NCBI RefSeq assembly: GCF_017948675.1
Contig: NZ_JAGFBU010000002.1
Coordinates: 1-64,000 of the forward strand
Reading direction: 5' to 3'
DNA from: Flavobacterium flabelliforme
Lineage (GTDB): Bacteria > Bacteroidota > Bacteroidia > Flavobacteriales > Flavobacteriaceae
DNA: 64,000 bases
Positions 33,666-42,858 of this stretch are shown here, one piece after another (within the stretch, counting starts at the first letter, position 1; each line of letters begins with the position of its first letter). The translations under genes and the position numbers were made by a program. Under the pieces are notes generated by a model, which saw only the letters and a program-made list of their open reading frames with translations, had not been told where the DNA came from and ran no database searches.

Positions 33666-34514
33666 CTAGAAAAGCTTCTCTTTCATTTTTTTTAATCGGT
33701 AATTACGAATGAATTTTGCTTGTTCTTCGGTAACCATTAAGGGTGTTTTGGCTAATTTTGCTTTCCAAAATCCTTTGATATAATCTAAAAATAACAATGG
33801 TTTTTTCTTCATCATCGCCAGTTTTGCAGCTGCGATTCCTGTAATTATAAAACCGTAACCTAAAGTGTAAAATGCTTCTCCTTGTTTATAGCGGGCTGTT
33901 TTATTGTAATTAGCACCTGTTGGTTTTAAGTGCTTCACATGTAAGGAAGAATCGGTAACTACTTTCCAATTGTAAAATTTGCACAACAATTCATCAACAG
34001 TATCCCAGCCCATTTGTGGTTTTAGGCCGCCAATTTGTTTAAAAACTTCTTTTCTATAGGCTTTTAAAGCTCCGCGAATGTGATCTTTATCTGTGAGATT
34101 TTCTAAAATCCAATCGCCATTTTTCTCAATATAACAAAAACCACCAACCATTCCAATGGTAGGATCTGATTTGAAATGTTTGTCAATCGTTTCAAAATAA
34201 TTATTTGGAAAAATTAAGTCAGCATCTACTTTTACAATTACATCATAATTATCGTCTAAAGTTTCAAAGCCTGCTTGAAAAGCCTGAATGACTTTGCTTC
34301 CTGGTAAATGAATAGCACTTGATTTCTTTTCTAGCAATGAAATAAATGGATTTTCTTTGGCAAAAGCCATAACAATTTCGGCTGTTTTATCAGTAGAGTT
34401 GTCATTGACGATTACTATTTTTTTGGGCAAAAGTGTTTGAGTAATTAAAGACTCTAATGTTAGTGCAATAAATTCCTCTTCATTATGAGCAGGTATAACG
34501 ATGTAATAGTTCAT
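33666..34514 (-). CDS. Glycosyltransferase family 2 protein
   Basis: A 282-residue GT-A glycosyltransferase. The nucleotide-sugar-binding start is YIVIPAHNEEEFIALTLESL with IVIVNDNSTDKTAEIV. The metal-binding DxD is in IVKVDADLIF at about residues 94-103. An acceptor-side motif of the ED type is represented by GWDTVDELL. It has no N-terminal membrane segment; a hydrophobic stretch near residue 225-240 could associate with the membrane. The methyltransferase gene lies 74 bases upstream on the same strand, so the two may modify the same surface glycan, by inference. Confidence 0.87.
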   Translation of the reverse strand: MNYYIVIPAHNEEEFIALTLESLITQTLLPKKIVIVNDNSTDKTAEIVMAFAKENPFISLLEKKSSAIHLPGSKVIQAFQAGFETLDDNYDVIVKVDADLIFPNNYFETIDKHFKSDPTIGMVGGFCYIEKNGDWILENLTDKDHIRGALKAYRKEVFKQIGGLKPQMGWDTVDELLCKFYNWKVVTDSSLHVKHLKPTGANYNKTARYKQGEAFYTLGYGFIITGIAAAKLAMMKKKPLLFLDYIKGFWKAKLAKTPLMVTEEQAKFIRNYRLKKMKEKLF

Positions 34515-34588
34515 TTGATAAATTTTAGATTTTAATTGTAGTTTTTAAGTTCTTTCAAAACTGATCTAAAAACTCAAATAAAAAATCA

Positions 34589-35122
34589 TTATTCTGCGGT
34601 CTTAATTCTCTCAGCATAAACGATATAATATCTAGGAGTAAATTTTCTTAATAGTGGACGAATTCCAAATTTTTTGACTGGGTTAGTCCACTTTTCACTG
34701 TCTATTATTTTCCATCCAGTTTTTTCTAGGAGCCAATCCAGCTGCCAATCCTCAAATTCATGATAATGTCTGTCCCACATATCAGTTTTGCTTCTGTAAG
34801 CAGGAGAAAACCATAAACGAAGCGGAATAGAAATAAAAAGTTTGTCTGATTTTATCTGGTTTAAGATGGTGTAGGGATTTAATAAATGTTCGAAAATTTC
34901 AAATGCAGTTACTACATCTGTTTTTTCTAAATGAAAAACATTTTGATTATTATCTAGATCTTCACCGCTTGTGTTTTTTACGGTAAAACCATCTTCTTTC
35001 ATTATTTTTGAAAAAGGATTTTCAACACCTAAATCTAAAATGGTAGCTGAATTATTGATATGTTTATTTAGAAATTCTAAAGTGTGTTTGAATCTTTTAT
35101 TAGGAAACGTTTTTTCGTACAT
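34589..35122 (-). CDS. Class I SAM-dependent methyltransferase
   Basis: A 177-residue methyltransferase-fold protein. The start is the ATG at 35122 (MYEKTFPNKRFKHTLEF); the longer frame upstream runs through the -7 box and is rejected. SAM motif I is ATILDLGVENPFSKIM at about residues 20-35, less glycine-rich than usual. A motif II/post-II pair is seen as DVVTAFEIFEHLLNP. The end contains WQLDWLLEKTGWKII, common in glycan- and lipid-associated methyltransferases. It precedes a GT2 gene. The acceptor is unknown. Confidence 0.78.
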   Translation of the reverse strand: MYEKTFPNKRFKHTLEFLNKHINNSATILDLGVENPFSKIMKEDGFTVKNTSGEDLDNNQNVFHLEKTDVVTAFEIFEHLLNPYTILNQIKSDKLFISIPLRLWFSPAYRSKTDMWDRHYHEFEDWQLDWLLEKTGWKIIDSEKWTNPVKKFGIRPLLRKFTPRYYIVYAERIKTAE

Positions 35123-35167
35123 GTTCTTTTTATTTTGCGCCTTCCCGAAGATTCGAGAACCAGGGTG

Positions 35168-35175
35168 CAAATATA
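35168..35175 (-). promoter_or_regulatory. -7 box for the methyltransferase gene
   Basis: On the minus strand this reads TATATTTG, 45 bases before the ATG at 35122. It lies inside the longer open frame and so supports the shorter start. Confidence 0.5.
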
Positions 35176-35258
35176 CTAATAAAAGTGTTTTTGACTCTTG
35201 TTTTTTTAACTCAGTTACTCCCAATACTTCGGGATAAAACCATCAAATTTTAAGAGGG

Positions 35259-35318
35259 CTTGTTTGTGAATGCAAGAAAGCGATAAAAAGATGCTTTCTT
35301 GCACTCTAGAAAAACAAG
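35259..35318. repeat. Nested inverted repeat
   Basis: An inner perfect 11-bp stem, TGCAAGAAAGC (35271-35281) with GCTTTCTTGCA (35293-35303), is enclosed by an outer 7-bp stem, CTTGTTT (35259-35265) with AAACAAG (35312-35318). It lies downstream of the KAS III-like gene on the minus strand and may act as its terminator, but no adjacent T run is present. Confidence 0.55.
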
Positions 35319-35425
35319 TTTTATTGAGGAATTGTAATAATAGCTATTTTTGAAAATCGGTAACTAGCATATTATTTAACTATTTTTTGGTGCTTATTTA
35401 ATATAATATGCAACTATATTTTTTA

Positions 35426-36484
35426 TTAATATCTATATATAAAAGCGTTTACATTCATTCCTGCTCCAACCGATGCAAATAAAAGAATATCTCCTTTGCT
35501 TATAGTTTGATCTTTTATTTCGTTTCTAATTAATAAATCGAAAAGTGTAGGTACTGTAGCAACGCTGCTGTTTCCTAATTCATGAATACTCATTGGCATT
35601 ATGTCCTTAGGAACTGGTTTGCCATGTAACTTATAAAAACGATGAATGATTGCTTCGTCCATCTTTTCATTAGCTTGGTGAATCAGAATTTTTTTGACGT
35701 CATCAATACCTAATCCACTTTTTTCTAAACAATTTTTCATTGCCGCTGGAACAGTATTTAAGGCAAACTCGTAAATTTTACGACCGTGCATTTTTATGTA
35801 TCTCGTGTCGGGATCTAATTCTGGATTGTAGGATTTTCCAAAATATAAAAAATTTGCTTCATCCATTGCGTAAGTTCCGCTTTCGTAAGAAAGTAGTCCG
35901 GATTCATCATCTGAAGCTTCTATTATTGATGCTCCCGCACCATCCGAATAAATCATAGAATCTCTATCATGATCATCAACAACTCTTGATAATGTTTCAG
36001 AACCTATTACTAAACAACGTTTAGCCATACCAGATTTTATAAATGCATTAGCTTGAAGTACACCTTCAATCCATCCTGGACATCCAAAAAGAATATCGTA
36101 AGCCACACATTTTGGATTTTTTATTTGTAGTTTATGTTTAACTCGTGTTGCTAAACTAGGGATCATATCAGATTGAATAGCTCCTTTTTTTACATCACCA
36201 AAATTGTGTGCAAATATGATATAATCAATCGTTTCTGGATCTATTTTTGCATTTTCAATTGCTTTTTGAGAAGCGAAAAAGGCTAAATCAGAAGAACTGT
36301 AATGGTCCTCCGCGTAACGTCTTTTCTCTATTCCGGTAATTCCTTTGAATTTATTAATTACAACGTCATTAGGATAGCCAAATGCAGTTCCGTCTTCGTT
36401 TAAAAACAAATGATTACTAAAATCTGCATTACTAATTTTTTTCTCAGGGATGTAACTTCCTATTCCGGTTATTTTTATTTTCAT
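35426..36484 (-). CDS. 3-oxoacyl-ACP synthase III-like (FabH-type) enzyme
   Basis: A 352-residue thiolase-fold enzyme that condenses an acyl-CoA with malonyl-ACP or performs a related condensation. It begins MKIKITGIGSYIPEKK at the ATG at 36484; an upstream in-frame TTG is rejected. The catalytic triad is Cys135 in ILFGCPGWIEG, the histidine in ILIHQANEKMDEAI, and the asparagine in HELGNSSVAT. Flavobacteria often carry several FabH paralogues, and this one is longer than the standard 330 residues, so the role may be in branched-chain, flexirubin-like or specialised lipid synthesis. No partner genes adjoin it. Confidence 0.88.
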   Translation of the reverse strand: MKIKITGIGSYIPEKKISNADFSNHLFLNEDGTAFGYPNDVVINKFKGITGIEKRRYAEDHYSSSDLAFFASQKAIENAKIDPETIDYIIFAHNFGDVKKGAIQSDMIPSLATRVKHKLQIKNPKCVAYDILFGCPGWIEGVLQANAFIKSGMAKRCLVIGSETLSRVVDDHDRDSMIYSDGAGASIIEASDDESGLLSYESGTYAMDEANFLYFGKSYNPELDPDTRYIKMHGRKIYEFALNTVPAAMKNCLEKSGLGIDDVKKILIHQANEKMDEAIIHRFYKLHGKPVPKDIMPMSIHELGNSSVATVPTLFDLLIRNEIKDQTISKGDILLFASVGAGMNVNAFIYRY

Positions 36485-36765
36485 TGCTTTTATTTCCAAA
36501 ATTTATGCTAATTTAAACATAAAAAAATTATTACTATCACAATATTTACTATGCGTGCATATAATTGTTAAATTGTAAGTTTTAAGCTAAAATATTAAAT
36601 ATTTTGTTATAAATTACTAATAATAGTGTGATTTTATTAGGGTAATTGTTTTAAGTCCAAAAAAACAATTTGAGTTTAATTTTTGCTATTTTTTTAAATA
36701 TTGAAAGATTCAAATTTCTTCAAATAACTGTTTTTTTTAAATTAGAATTTGAATTAATTGTAAAA
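36485..36765. other. AT-rich intergenic stretch upstream of the KAS III-like gene
   Basis: About 280 bases between the KAS III-like start and the gcvP terminator. I see no gene, RNA or full-consensus promoter in it. Confidence 0.4.
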
Positions 36766-36793
36766 AAAATGTCCCGATTTCTCGAGACATTTT
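36766..36793 (-). terminator. Terminator of gcvP
   Basis: A hairpin (AAATGTC pairs with GACATTT, plus inner CGA/TCG pairs after a mismatch) lies about 10 bases beyond the gcvP stop, with an A run on the plus strand. Confidence 0.75.
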
Positions 36794-36803
36794 ATGATTT
36801 ATT

Positions 36804-39653
36804 TTAGCTTTCCATGTAGGCTTCAATTGGAGCGCATGAACAGTTTAAATTTCTATCGCCATAAGCTTCATCAACTCGACGAACAGTAGGCCAGAATTTA
36901 TTTTCAGAAATATAATCTAGTGGAAATGCTGCTTCTTCACGACTGTATGGGAAATTCCAATTATCAGTCGTTACCATTGCTAAAGTATGTGGAGAATTTT
37001 TCAACACATTATTGGAATTGTCTAGTGTAGCTTCTTCAATTTCTTTTCTGATAGCGATCATTGCGTCACAAAAACGATCTAATTCTTCTAAGTTTTCACT
37101 TTCTGTAGGTTCGATCATTAAAGTTCCTGCAACAGGGAACGAAACAGTTGGAGCGTGGAAACCGTAATCCATCAATCGTTTTGCGATATCAGTTACTTCA
37201 ATTCCTTTTTCTTTAAACGGACGACATTCTAAAATCATCTCATGTGCGGCACGACCCATTTCACCAGAGTATAAAGTGTCATAATGACCGTTTAATTTCT
37301 CCTTAATATAGTTAGCGTTTAATATTGCATATTCTGTTGATTGTTTCAAACCTTCAGCGCCCAACATACAGATATATCCGTAAGAAATCAAACAAACTAA
37401 TGCTGAACCCCAAGGTGCAGCCGAAATAGCTGTAATTGCATTTTCGCCACCAGTTGGTATTACTGGATTTGTAGGTAAAAACGGCACTAATTGTTGAGCA
37501 ACACATATTGGACCAACACCTGGACCTCCACCACCGTGAGGAATAGCGAATGTTTTGTGTAGGTTTAAGTGGCAAACGTCTGCGCCAATAGTTGCTGGAT
37601 TTGTTAATCCAACTTGTGCATTCATATTTGCACCATCCATGTATACTTGACCACCATTATCGTGAATTAATTGGGTGATTTCTTTAATAGCACTTTCAAA
37701 AACTCCATGGGTAGATGGGTAAGTAACCATCAAACAAGAAAGATTGTCTTTGTGTAAAATTGCTTTTGCACGTAAATCTTCTACGTCGATATTCCCGTTT
37801 TCTAATGTTTTTGTAACCACTACTTTCATTCCTGCCATCGCTGCAGAAGCTGGATTAGTTCCGTGAGCTGATGATGGAATCAAAGCAATATTTCTGTGAT
37901 GATCTCCTCTTGATTGGTGATACGCACGGATAACCATAAGTCCTGCATATTCTCCTTGAGCACCAGAATTAGGTTGTAATGTAGTTCCAGCAAAACCTGT
38001 AATTACATTTAATTGTTGCTCTAATTTAGCAAGCATTTCTTGGTATCCTTGAGCTTGATCTAAAGGTGCAAATGGGTGAATGTTGTTCCATTGTGCATTA
38101 CTTAAAGGTAACATTTCTGATGCAGCATTCAATTTCATAGTACAAGATCCCAAAGAAATCATAGAATGATTCAACGCTAAATCTTTACGCTCTAACATTT
38201 TGATGTAACGCATTAAAGCGGTTTCAGAATGGTGTTTTGTAAAAACATCATGCTCTAAGAACGTTGAAGTTCTTTCGATGCTTTCTGGAAAATGATTGGT
38301 TTGAGATAAACTTTCAATTTTTATTGCCTGAGTCCCTTTTGCGGAAGCGAAAATAGTAACAATTTTATTCAAATCAGCAATACTTGTGGTTTCATTCAAT
38401 GAGATTGAAATCGTATTTTCATCAATATAATAAAAGTTTACTTCGTTTTGAACTGCAATTTCTTTTACTTTTTGAGCATCAGCTTTTACTACAATTGTAT
38501 CAAAGAAGGCTGTGTTTGTTTGCTCAAAACCTATTTTTTCTAATGTGTTTGCCAATGTCACTGCAGAAGCATGTACTTTGCTAGCAATATATTTTAATCC
38601 TTTTGGTCCATGATAAACGGCATACATTCCTGCCATTACAGATAATAAAACCTGGGCCGTACAAATATTTGAAGTCGCTTTATCACGTTTGATGTGTTGT
38701 TCACGTGTTTGTAATGCCATACGAAGCGCACGATTTCCGTTGGTATCAATAGTTACACCAATGATTCTTCCGGGCATGCTTCGTTTGTATTCATCTTTAG
38801 TAGCAAAGTAAGCTGCGTGCGGTCCTCCGTATCCTAACGGAATTCCGAAACGTTGTGTAGTTCCTAAAACAACTGCTGCTCCCATTTCGCCTGGAGGAGT
38901 TAATTTAGCTAAACTTAAAATATCAGCTGCAACGGCTACTTTAATTTCGTTTTCGGCCGCTTTAGCGATGAAATCTGCATAGTCGTATACTTGGCCAAAT
39001 TTTCCTGGATATTGTAGAATTGCTCCAAAAAATTCTGAAGAAAAATCAAATTTTTGGTGATCTCCAACAACTAATTCTACACCAATAGGAGTAGAACGGG
39101 TTTGCAAAACCGATAATGTTTGTGGTAGAATAGCATCAGAAACGAAGAACTTACATACGTTGGCTTTCTTTTGATCGCGAGTTCGTACATCAAATAATAA
39201 TGCCATTGCTTCAGCTGCTGCAGTTGCTTCATCAAGAAGAGAAGCATTAGCAATTTCCATTCCTGTTAATTCGATAACCATTGTTTGGAAATTTAGAATT
39301 GCTTCTAAACGACCTTGCGCAATTTCTGCTTGATATGGTGTGTAAGCCGTGTACCATCCTGGATTTTCAAAAACATTTCTTTGAATAACAGCAGGGATAA
39401 TAGCGGCGTTGTATCCTAAACCGATATACGATTGGAACATTTTATTTTTATTCCCTAATTGAGTGATATGATTTGCAAACTCATATTCGGTCATAGCAGG
39501 TTCAAGGTCTAGATCAGATTTTAAACGGATATCACTTGGAATAGTTTCCTGGATCAATTGATCTAGCGATTCTGCTCCAATTGTTTTAAGCATGTGTTCT
39601 AAATCATTGTCTCTTGGACCGATGTGTCTTAATGCAAAAGCGTCTGTTTTCAT
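36804..39653 (-). CDS. gcvP: Glycine dehydrogenase (aminomethyl-transferring), P-protein
   Basis: A 949-residue single-chain P-protein of the glycine cleavage system, which decarboxylates glycine and passes the aminomethyl group to the lipoyl H-protein. Both halves are fused: the alpha-type half begins FALRHIGPRDNDLEHML, and the beta-type half carries the PLP lysine Lys700 in HLNLHKTFAIPHGGGGPG. SSAHGTNPASAAMAGM is also present upstream of the lysine. Length is normal for the fused form. It is monocistronic, and gcvT and gcvH lie elsewhere. No glycine riboswitch was recognised in the 150 bases upstream. Confidence 0.96.
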   Translation of the reverse strand: MKTDAFALRHIGPRDNDLEHMLKTIGAESLDQLIQETIPSDIRLKSDLDLEPAMTEYEFANHITQLGNKNKMFQSYIGLGYNAAIIPAVIQRNVFENPGWYTAYTPYQAEIAQGRLEAILNFQTMVIELTGMEIANASLLDEATAAAEAMALLFDVRTRDQKKANVCKFFVSDAILPQTLSVLQTRSTPIGVELVVGDHQKFDFSSEFFGAILQYPGKFGQVYDYADFIAKAAENEIKVAVAADILSLAKLTPPGEMGAAVVLGTTQRFGIPLGYGGPHAAYFATKDEYKRSMPGRIIGVTIDTNGNRALRMALQTREQHIKRDKATSNICTAQVLLSVMAGMYAVYHGPKGLKYIASKVHASAVTLANTLEKIGFEQTNTAFFDTIVVKADAQKVKEIAVQNEVNFYYIDENTISISLNETTSIADLNKIVTIFASAKGTQAIKIESLSQTNHFPESIERTSTFLEHDVFTKHHSETALMRYIKMLERKDLALNHSMISLGSCTMKLNAASEMLPLSNAQWNNIHPFAPLDQAQGYQEMLAKLEQQLNVITGFAGTTLQPNSGAQGEYAGLMVIRAYHQSRGDHHRNIALIPSSAHGTNPASAAMAGMKVVVTKTLENGNIDVEDLRAKAILHKDNLSCLMVTYPSTHGVFESAIKEITQLIHDNGGQVYMDGANMNAQVGLTNPATIGADVCHLNLHKTFAIPHGGGGPGVGPICVAQQLVPFLPTNPVIPTGGENAITAISAAPWGSALVCLISYGYICMLGAEGLKQSTEYAILNANYIKEKLNGHYDTLYSGEMGRAAHEMILECRPFKEKGIEVTDIAKRLMDYGFHAPTVSFPVAGTLMIEPTESENLEELDRFCDAMIAIRKEIEEATLDNSNNVLKNSPHTLAMVTTDNWNFPYSREEAAFPLDYISENKFWPTVRRVDEAYGDRNLNCSCAPIEAYMES

Positions 39654-39788
39654 TATATATAAAATGGGTTGTGTGTTTCTTGTTTTTACAAGCGGTAAAA
39701 TTAAATATTAATATGCGATAATTTGTCTTTTTTGAGTTGATTTTCTGTGAATTTTTCAACTAAAACACGTTCTTATTAACACTTTGAT

Positions 39789-39796
39789 TAATTTTG
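39789..39796 (+). promoter_or_regulatory. -7 box 4 nt before the UbiA-like gene start
   Basis: TAATTTTG is a full -7 match ending exactly 4 bases before the ATG at 39801, which predicts a leaderless mRNA. No TTG at normal spacing. Confidence 0.55.
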
Positions 39797-39800
39797 TCTA

Positions 39801-40613
39801 ATGAAGATTTTTAAACTTGTATTAGATTTTTATATTAATAGTAGTATTCACGTGGCTTTATCGTGTTATGCACTAGTAAAAATGACCCAACACATGTTCC
39901 ACATACCTTACGAAGAGCCAGTTGCAAACTTTGCTTTTTTTGGGACTGTGGTAGGTTATAATTTTGTAAAATATGATGCATTGGCTCGGAGCAAGAAAAA
40001 TAATATACGCAAAGAACTTAAAATGATTATTTTACTCAGTATTATTTCGCTTGTGTTTGTTGCGTATTATTTTTTTCAACTGCAAAGAATTACTCAAATT
40101 ATAGCCATTACTTTTTTAAGTGTCACTTTATTGTACACGCTTCCTTTTTTTCCAAATCGTAAAAATGCTCGAAATTGGGCTGGGGTCAAAATTTATATTG
40201 TGTCACTGTGTTGGGTAGGAGTAACACTTGCATTGCCAATAGTAAATGCGGAAATAGATATTACAGCTGATTTTTTTCTTAAATGCCTACAAAGATTTAT
40301 CTTGATTTTTGTTTTAATTTTGGTTTTTGAAATTCTTGATCTTGCCAAAGATGATCCACATTTACAAACGGTTCCGCAACAAATTGGGGTCAAAAAAACT
40401 AAAATTTTAGGATGGGTTTTAATGGTTGTGTTTTATTTTTTAGAATTATTTAAAAGTAACTTTGATCAAAAGCAATTAGTTGTAAATTTTGTTTTAGTGG
40501 TTTTGCTTTCTCTTTTTTTGCTATTTGCGAGTCATAAAAAGTCTAAATATTACACTTCTTTTTGGGTCGAAGCAGTTCCAATTTTTTGGTGGTTAATGGT
40601 TGTTTTTATTTAG
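39801..40613 (+). CDS. UbiA prenyltransferase-like membrane protein
   Basis: A 270-residue integral membrane protein with about eight predicted helices. The layout is that of the UbiA superfamily: a first polar motif YNFVKYDALARSKK at about residues 53-66, in the place of NDxxDxxxD, and a second, EILDLAKDDPHLQTVPQQIG, at about 174-193, in the place of DxxxDxxxG-KT-P. The first motif lacks the canonical second aspartate, having Arg instead. So it is either an atypical prenyltransferase or a non-catalytic relative. It stands alone between gcvP and a convergent operon. The family call is moderate and the function open. Confidence 0.6.
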   Translation: MKIFKLVLDFYINSSIHVALSCYALVKMTQHMFHIPYEEPVANFAFFGTVVGYNFVKYDALARSKKNNIRKELKMIILLSIISLVFVAYYFFQLQRITQIIAITFLSVTLLYTLPFFPNRKNARNWAGVKIYIVSLCWVGVTLALPIVNAEIDITADFFLKCLQRFILIFVLILVFEILDLAKDDPHLQTVPQQIGVKKTKILGWVLMVVFYFLELFKSNFDQKQLVVNFVLVVLLSLFLLFASHKKSKYYTSFWVEAVPIFWWLMVVFI

Positions 40614-40672
40614 ACAGTTAAGGATAAGCAATTCAAAATTAATCATTGATTAAAACTCAACAATATTTCTAT

Positions 40673-41125
40673 TTACAGATGCTCTGTTATTTCTTTCAAA
40701 AACTTATTTCTTTCCTCAATAAGGTTTATTAAATGCTTCTTCAAAATAAAAAAATCAAATAGTCTACCAAAAAAACCAAAAGGAACTTCATAAGTAATTA
40801 TATCTTCCATTAACGTTACTCCGTTTTTTTCTTTAAATAGGTGTTCGTGTTTAAAGGAATTGAATTTTCCTTCTTCCATTTCATCCACAAAATAGTCGTA
40901 AAGTTTCATTTGAGTTATTCTGCTTTTATGAGTTAAATAAAATCCGAAATGTTTGCCTCTCCAAGTTACTGTTTCTTTATAATTTATCAAACCTGATTGT
41001 ACACCATCAATGGCAGTTTCATTTGTAAGCCTTACAGATTTTTTATGAACATCAATGTTTCTTGACAGATCAAAAACAATTGACTTTAATCCGTTTATTT
41101 CGGTTTTTAAAAATATTTTGGTCAT
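40673..41125 (-). CDS. SRPBCC (START-like) domain protein
   Basis: A 150-residue protein that looks like one complete SRPBCC/START-type helix-grip domain, a fold that binds lipids or other hydrophobic ligands. Support includes the N-terminal strand and helix (FLKTEINGLKSIVFDLSRN), the central GKHFGFYLTHKSRITQM, and the C-terminal amphipathic helix (FGRLFDFFILKKHLINLI). No catalytic residues are recognised. It starts directly after the TIGR01777-family gene stop (no gap), as the last gene of the six-gene operon. In other bacteria this fold is sometimes fused to TIGR01777 proteins, which supports a joint role. Confidence 0.72.
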   Translation of the reverse strand: MTKIFLKTEINGLKSIVFDLSRNIDVHKKSVRLTNETAIDGVQSGLINYKETVTWRGKHFGFYLTHKSRITQMKLYDYFVDEMEEGKFNSFKHEHLFKEKNGVTLMEDIITYEVPFGFFGRLFDFFILKKHLINLIEERNKFLKEITEHL

Positions 41126-42031
41126 CTAAACTAAGTCTTTTAATGCTTTTTCTAAGGTGTCAAAGTCAAATTGGAATCCATTTTCTTGCAATCGTTTTGG
41201 AATCACATTTCTACTCTTTAACACTAATTCTGATTCGGTTCTGATAAATACTGCGCCAAGTTTTAATAATGATTCACTTATTGGAATCCCAAAAGGAGCA
41301 CCAATAACTTTGCGTAGTACTGACATAAAATCTTTATTGGCGATGGGTTTTGGTGAAACAATATTAACAACGCCAATCATTTCTTTTTCAACTATAAAAT
41401 CAATCGCTCTCGCAAAATCTATTTCGTGTATCCAACTGATAAACTGATTTCCTTTTCCTTGTTTTCCTCCAAAACCAATTTTTGCTAACATTTTTATAGG
41501 CAGTAAAGCACCTCCATTTTTTCCTAAAACGATAGAAGTTCGTAAAGCAGTTTTAAGAGTTTTTGGCGTTTCCGATTTAAAAAATGCTTTTTCCCACGAT
41601 TGCGCTACGTTCATAGAGAAATCATTTCCTATTTCGCCATCTACTTCATCCATTTGTTTATCTAAAGAAAAACGATATATGGTTGAGGTTGATGAATTCA
41701 GCCAATGTTTAGGTGGATTTTTACAATCTAAAACAGCTTGATTCAAAATTTTAGTGCTTTCGATTCGGGATAACAGAATTTCTCTCTGATTTTCTTTTGT
41801 ATAGCGACAATCAACAGATTTTCCGGCAAGATTAATTAAAACAGTTGTGTTTTCTAATTCGGTTTCCCAACCTGAAAATGTTTTTGCATCCCAATTAACA
41901 TATTTTAATCCGTCACTATTTCTGGATTTTCCTCTAGTTAAAATAACGATCTCTTCAAATTTATTTTTAAAGTGATTGATTAAGCTTTGGCCTAAAAAAC
42001 CAGTTCCTGCTGCGATGATAAGTTTATTCAT
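41126..42031 (-). CDS. TIGR01777 family NAD-dependent epimerase/dehydratase-like protein
   Basis: A 301-residue extended-SDR protein of the TIGR01777 (SulA/YfcH-like) family. The cofactor motif is IAAGTGFLGQSLINHF at residues 5-20, in which the first glycine of GxxGxxG is replaced. Typical blocks are VLINLAGKSVDCRYT, LLSRIESTKIL and NSSTSTIYR. The C-terminal DUF1731-like region includes GNQFISWIHEIDFARAI and a late VIPKRLQENGFQFDFDTLE. Enzymatic role is unproven in the family. It sits between the DCC-domain gene (5 bases) and the SRPBCC gene (0 bases). Confidence 0.87.
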   Translation of the reverse strand: MNKLIIAAGTGFLGQSLINHFKNKFEEIVILTRGKSRNSDGLKYVNWDAKTFSGWETELENTTVLINLAGKSVDCRYTKENQREILLSRIESTKILNQAVLDCKNPPKHWLNSSTSTIYRFSLDKQMDEVDGEIGNDFSMNVAQSWEKAFFKSETPKTLKTALRTSIVLGKNGGALLPIKMLAKIGFGGKQGKGNQFISWIHEIDFARAIDFIVEKEMIGVVNIVSPKPIANKDFMSVLRKVIGAPFGIPISESLLKLGAVFIRTESELVLKSRNVIPKRLQENGFQFDFDTLEKALKDLV

Positions 42032-42036
42032 GATTT

Positions 42037-42858
42037 TTAAAAATTCAAAATTAGTAATAAAATGATAATTCTATAAATAACCCATGTTACACAAAGATAA
42101 GTTGGAAGTTGCAGTATTTTAATTCTTCTAAAATGCTCGATGAACATGATCAAAGCTGTGAGTGAAAACCAGATTAAAAGCACTGTTTGTGGCATAGTAT
42201 AAATACTTTGCACTAATAATGTAGGCAACAGCAATAGGGAACCCATTAAGGAAATAGTCATTAAATTTCCGGCATAATTTACAATTGTTTCTTTTTTTAA
42301 CTTCAAGATAAATATACTTTGAAAAAATAGTTGTCCTAAAGCAATCAGCAATTCTCTAAATGTATTTGCTTTTGGTAAACTCGTAAAGAGAGCAGAATAA
42401 TTATATAAAACAATTGTTGTAACTAGCGTTGCGAAACCAATAAATAAAAATCGGTATTTATAATTGAAGTCTGGTACGCATTGTAATGGTTGTTTTTCTT
42501 TTTTTTTACTGGGAATAATGACCTTGCGATTATAGGATATAAAAGAATAAAGTTTTTTTAAAAGGTATTTAAAGGGTTTTATGTTTCCAATTTTTTCGAT
42601 CCAAGGAAAAGAAAATCCAATCACTTTTAGCAAACTATCGATTCCGTAAACTACAGTTTTATTTTTATTGTCAATTAATGCTATTTCATTTGACGCCCGT
42701 TTTACATCTACAAAAACTTGCTCTTCCTCGCTCATTTGATTATAAGATTTGCGACCGTTTTGGTCTAGCATCTCTACTTTGATGAAAGCACTCGTGTACA
42801 CTTGACACAAAGGGCAATCAATATCATAGAGTAAGGTTTGGTTTTCTAGCGTTTTCAT
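42037..42858 (-). CDS. DCC-family (DUF393) protein with membrane C-terminal half
   Basis: A 273-residue protein. The N-terminus has the DCC motif in LLYDIDCPLCQVYTSAF, the mark of the thiol-oxidoreductase-like DUF393 group, here with CxxC as CPLC at about residues 16-19. A basic linker follows (VIIPSKKKEKQP at about 115-126), then about four membrane helices from residue 132 to the end. So it is a fusion of a cytosolic DCC domain with a membrane domain. It overlaps the upstream DUF2071 gene by 35 bases, and the TIGR01777-family gene follows after 5 bases. The function is unknown. Confidence 0.78.
   Translation of the reverse strand: MKTLENQTLLYDIDCPLCQVYTSAFIKVEMLDQNGRKSYNQMSEEEQVFVDVKRASNEIALIDNKNKTVVYGIDSLLKVIGFSFPWIEKIGNIKPFKYLLKKLYSFISYNRKVIIPSKKKEKQPLQCVPDFNYKYRFLFIGFATLVTTIVLYNYSALFTSLPKANTFRELLIALGQLFFQSIFILKLKKETIVNYAGNLMTISLMGSLLLLPTLLVQSIYTMPQTVLLIWFSLTALIMFIEHFRRIKILQLPTYLCVTWVIYRIIILLLILNF

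Noticed and set aside
39654..39788. Possible glycine riboswitch upstream of gcvP
   Set aside because: No paired aptamer architecture is visible in the short AT-rich leader.
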